A stretch of DNA of 22,883 nucleotides from a virus. Position numbers and translations under genes: made by a program. Location: positions 1 through 22,883 of IMG/VR virus record IMGVR_UViG_3300033149_007083. The stretch is one strand, 5' to 3'. Under the pieces are notes generated by a model. That model was given only the letters and a program-made list of their open reading frames with translations, ran no database searches and was not told the DNA's origin. This document shows, in pieces, positions 20,986 through 22,883 of the stretch (within the stretch, counting starts at the first letter, position 1; every line of letters begins with the position of its first letter).

Positions 20986-21345
20986 ATGTCATTCAAAATC
21001 TTCTTTGTCGGTCAGGATAGGGAAGCCAAGAATCCTTTGGAAGAGCACCTTTTTGATAATCTTCTCGGAGTGTTTGTTATGGACCATGAGACTGACTGTT
21101 CTGATCTTGGTCCTGGGGAGGTTTTTCTTAGTAAGGGGGGTAAAGAGGAGGTCTCATTCTCCTATCCTCAAAAAGGGAACAAAGATGAGTTCCTTGTCTC
21201 CGATCCCAAAGCCTCCTTCTCTGGTCCTGTTTTTGATTTGTTGAAAACCGTTGAAAAGGTAGAGACTGGTTATATGCGTGGATCCTCTTGGATGTTTATG
21301 TTCAATTCCTCCGGGTCAAAAATTGTAGAGATGTGGGGATTGTAA
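20986..21345 (+). CDS. Paralogous small protein, family 1 type B (copy 6)
   Basis: A 119-residue acidic protein with a strong AAGGAGG site. The family start MSFKIFFVGQD, the segment EEHLFDNLLGVFVMDHE and the ending KIVEMWGL tie it to the type B copy at 18175, along with a shared middle (GNKDEFLVSD, LLKTVEKVETGYMRGSSWM). Type B always follows type A in the P2 and P3 units, which suggests that the pair functions or was duplicated together. Its TAA overlaps the next ATG (TAATG). Confidence 0.8.
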   Translation: MSFKIFFVGQDREAKNPLEEHLFDNLLGVFVMDHETDCSDLGPGEVFLSKGGKEEVSFSYPQKGNKDEFLVSDPKASFSGPVFDLLKTVEKVETGYMRGSSWMFMFNSSGSKIVEMWGL

Positions 21346-21533
21346 TGAGAATAATAACTAACTTCATAGACGGAATCATATGTTGCATAAAACTGGAAAA
21401 GGAGGATATTTTTAATGGTTGGGATGAAGGGTTAGGAAACTATGATGACCCCTTTTTCCTAACTGGAGAACCTACAGAAGAGGAAAAAGAGAAAATAATC
21501 CCAGATTTCATCAAATGGAGAATGAATCAATGA
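21345..21533 (+). CDS. Small paralogous protein, family 3 (copy 1)
   Basis: A 62-residue protein. I chose ATG at 21345, which overlaps the previous stop; the frame is open upstream but only inside the preceding gene. It reads MRIITNFIDGIICCIKLEKED, then NYDDPFFLTGEPTEEEKEK and DFIKWRMNQ. The following gene has the same ends (MRISKIVK; EEPTEEEKREVEKSFIKWRMK), so the two are paralogs. It is AT-rich and acidic. The function is unknown. Confidence 0.68.
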   Translation: MRIITNFIDGIICCIKLEKEDIFNGWDEGLGNYDDPFFLTGEPTEEEKEKIIPDFIKWRMNQ

Positions 21534-21763
21534 GAATATCAAAAATAGTAAAACCAGAAAGTAAAGAATCTTGGTTCATAATTATCTTTGATGAGGAAAA
21601 ATATAAAGAAGGGTTTGGAGGATATTACCATAACTACCTAAGAAAATGGCAAACCGGACATATCATCCACTCCATGCATCGTCCAGAAATAAGAATTGAA
21701 GAACCTACAGAAGAAGAAAAAAGAGAAGTTGAAAAAAGCTTCATTAAGTGGAGAATGAAATAA
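21530..21763 (+). CDS. Small paralogous protein, family 3 (copy 2)
   Basis: A 77-residue protein starting in an ATGA overlap with copy 1. MRISKIVKPESKESWFIIIFDEEKY is followed by a His/Tyr-rich centre (YYHNYLRKWQTGHIIHSMH) and the conserved tail EEPTEEEKREVEKSFIKWRM. Tandem duplication inside one operon is evident. No enzyme motif is seen. Promoter P4 starts nine bases after its stop. Confidence 0.68.
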   Translation: MRISKIVKPESKESWFIIIFDEEKYKEGFGGYYHNYLRKWQTGHIIHSMHRPEIRIEEPTEEEKREVEKSFIKWRMK

Positions 21764-21771
21764 AAAAAATC

Positions 21772-21801
21772 TTTACTCCCAATAAATTTTTATATTATAA
21801 T
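21772..21801 (+). promoter_or_regulatory. Repeated promoter, copy P4
   Basis: TTTACT at 21772-21777, an 18-bp spacer, TATAAT at 21796-21801, then TCGATAGCTCGG, one base different from P3. The A-tract upstream is AAAAAAAAT. From CTTTACTCCC through the -10 box it is identical to P3. Confidence 0.88.
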
Positions 21802-21827
21802 TCGATAGCTCGGAAGGAGAAAACCAA

Positions 21828-22010
21828 ATGATAAACCTAAGAAGGTTGCTTCTCAAATTTCACAAAAACCGTCCCGTTTGGACATGTCCACCAGAGGAGA
21901 AAGAAATGTACAAAATCCATAATCTCTCAGAAGAAGAAAAAGAGGTGTTAGAAATACTAAATATCTCTCCAAACAAAATTCCCAAAAAAATCTACAAAAA
22001 AACTCCTTAG
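21828..22010 (+). CDS. Unknown 60-residue protein, possibly truncated by a frameshift
   Basis: First gene after P4, with GGAAGGAGAAAA upstream. It reads MINLRRLLLKFHKNRPVW, then an acidic helix (NLSEEEKEVLEIL) and ISPNKIPKKIYKKTP. At the end a run of seven A precedes the stop. Reading on in the +1 frame gives LLRARKGEEVTIEDEG and IIFTIKRR before a TAA at 22077, which looks more protein-like than the present end. It may be a programmed +1 shift, a recent indel or a sequence error. The function is unknown. Confidence 0.6.
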   Translation: MINLRRLLLKFHKNRPVWTCPPEEKEMYKIHNLSEEEKEVLEILNISPNKIPKKIYKKTP

Positions 22011-22079
22011 AGCAAGAAAAGGAGAAGAAGTAACCATAGAGGATGAAGGCATAATCTTCACCATTAAAAGGAGGTAAAA

Positions 22080-22310
22080 ATGGCTAAAGCAAGAGTAGGG
22101 GGATCCAAGAAAGGTAGACAACACTCACGAAATAAACTGAGAGGTAAGTACGCCCGATACCAAAATGAAGGGAGAAGGGAAAAAAATAAGGCAAGAAAAC
22201 AAAGGCGTCACCAAAAAAAGATGGAAAAGAAAAAACTGAAACTTCTGAAAAAGGAGGAAAAAAATGCTCAGAAAAACAACAGGGTGGATATTCCGTCCAA
22301 AGAAGCGTAA
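22080..22310 (+). CDS. Very basic 76-residue protein
   Basis: The site AAAAGGAGG is strong. The sequence starts MAKARVGGSKKGRQHSRNKL and continues RGKYARYQNEGRREKNKARK, then a long Lys/Arg/Glu helix. About half of the residues are charged, mainly Lys and Arg. Short basic proteins with an N-K-L-R-G-K-Y-x-R-Y-x-N-E-G-R-R-E-K-N-K-A-like core occur in many phages without assigned role, as far as I recall. Binding to nucleic acid is likely by composition. The next gene begins 47 bases before its end. Confidence 0.75.
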   Translation: MAKARVGGSKKGRQHSRNKLRGKYARYQNEGRREKNKARKQRRHQKKMEKKKLKLLKKEEKNAQKNNRVDIPSKEA

Positions 22311-22470
22311 GTTGAAATGGAAAACAGTTCCCCTAAACCGAAAAATAGTTAAAGGAACGGAATCCCAAAAAACCTTCCCAAGAACGGGAACCAGCCCTAC
22401 GAGAAATCAAACAAAACTCGTAGACGATTTGGGATGGAACACCATAAACTGGAGGGGGGTTTTGAAATGA
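22264..22470 (+). CDS. Basic 68-residue protein overlapping its neighbour
   Basis: The start ATG at 22264 has AAGGAGGAAAAAA directly upstream, an excellent site despite the 47-base overlap with the previous gene in another frame. The protein is basic in the first half (WIFRPKKRKLKWKTVPLNRK) and ends LVDDLGWNTINWRGVLK, a more ordinary segment. Its TGA overlaps the next ATG. No family recognised. Confidence 0.6.
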   Translation: MLRKTTGWIFRPKKRKLKWKTVPLNRKIVKGTESQKTFPRTGTSPTRNQTKLVDDLGWNTINWRGVLK

Positions 22471-22613
22471 AAAGGAAGAACAGACCTCATAGGAAAAATA
22501 TCCGTAGGGAAAAGGCTATCTCCAGAATGGAGGAGAACATCCCTTACAGAAAAGAAAAAGCTGACCGCGTGATAGAAACAATCAAGAAAACGAAAAAGAA
22601 TATGACCAATTAA
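22467..22613 (+). CDS. Basic 48-residue protein
   Basis: It starts in an ATGA overlap with the preceding stop, with GGAGGGGGG upstream. MKRKNRPHRKNIRREKAISR, then MEENIPYRKEKADRVIETIK and KTKKNMTN, so about half of it is Lys, Arg or Glu and mostly helical. It is the third short basic protein in a row under P4. P5 begins eight bases after its stop. The function is unknown; RNA or DNA binding is possible. Confidence 0.62.
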   Translation: MKRKNRPHRKNIRREKAISRMEENIPYRKEKADRVIETIKKTKKNMTN

Positions 22614-22621
22614 AAAAAATC

Positions 22622-22651
22622 TTTACTCCCAAGAAAAAAATAGGCTATAAT
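22622..22651 (+). promoter_or_regulatory. Repeated promoter, copy P5
   Basis: TTTACT at 22622-22627, an 18-bp spacer, TATAAT at 22646-22651, then TCGGTAGCTAGG. The spacer is nearly that of P2 (AAAAAAATAGG), and the leader repeats TTGGAATTAAC from P2, so P2 and P5 form one subtype and P3 and P4 another. Confidence 0.88.
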
Positions 22652-22703
22652 TCGGTAGCTAGGAAGGAAACTTGGAATTAACCTCTAAAAACAGGAGTAG
22701 AAG

Positions 22704-22883
22704 ATGGAAAAGTTTGTTCTGAAAAAGGAAATCGAGAGGATGATCCAGGAAGGCTACTCAAACCAGGCTATCATCGAGGAGCTTCACCCCCGGCTCGCAA
22801 AAGCCAAGCCCGAACATGACAGCGCCTGGGTCACGGAGAGGATCAAAAGCGAACTCCGGTTCTTCAAGAACTACGGAGAAGTG
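22704..22883 (+). CDS. Unknown protein with possible helix-turn-helix start, partial
   Basis: First gene after P5, with AGGAGTAGAAG upstream; it runs off the right edge, so 60 residues are seen. KEIERMIQEGYSNQAIIEEL is compatible with a helix-turn-helix (G-Y-S-N-Q-A-I-I-E-E-L resembles the recognition part of response-regulator-type domains), followed by HPRLAKAKPEHDSAWV and RIKSELRFFKNYG. The coding sequence is distinctly more GC-rich than the AT-rich genes before it. DNA binding is a guess from pattern only. Confidence 0.6.
   Translation, partial: MEKFVLKKEIERMIQEGYSNQAIIEELHPRLAKAKPEHDSAWVTERIKSELRFFKNYGEV

Overview
The window is part of a tailed double-stranded DNA phage (Caudoviricetes) or prophage. 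The evidence is a nearly complete HK97-type head module: small and large terminase, portal, prohead protease, major capsid protein, gp6-like connector, gp10-like neck protein, tail terminator and tail tube. A tail-tube gene implies a long-tailed virion. Most genes have strong GGAGG-type ribosome binding sites, and the one recurrent promoter resembles bacterial sigma-70 sites, so the host is a bacterium. I cannot name it. No tRNA, rRNA, CRISPR array, integrase or lysis gene was seen.

Bases 1-14969 form one leftward (minus-strand) late operon, read from right to left: TerS, TerL, a 44-residue membrane peptide, portal, protease, capsid, a strong hairpin, a modification cassette, then connector, neck and tail genes. 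The portal carries a 148-residue mini-intein. The cassette (2969-8240) lies between capsid and connector. It holds a small zinc-ribbon protein, an unknown 96-residue protein, an 850-residue protein with zinc ribbons and three apparent glycosyltransferase modules, two methyltransferases and a GT4-type glycosyltransferase. One more glycosyltransferase sits between the tail terminator and tail tube genes. The likely job is to build and attach a methylated glycan to virion proteins, but the target is not shown.

Bases 15000-15570 are a divergent control region with purine-rich repeats and clustered inverted repeats. To its right everything runs on the plus strand. These are many short unknown genes, often overlapping by ATGA or TAATG. 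They fall into units headed by five near-identical promoters (TTTACT, 18-bp spacer, TATAATTCGG). Six of the genes form one unnamed paralogous family (start M-x-K/T-I-x-F, end E-x-W-G-hydrophobic) arranged as three tandem pairs. Two further small paralogous sets lie beside them. Between the units are long non-coding stretches: a 39-bp iteron-like array, mutually exclusive hairpins, a family of GAAAA-loop hairpins, and a duplicated CAACGGAT element.

The most unusual content is this right-hand regulon of duplicated small proteins under a repeated promoter, and the large glycan cassette inside the structural operon. Functions for the small proteins cannot be read from sequence. An early host-takeover or anti-defence role is inference only.
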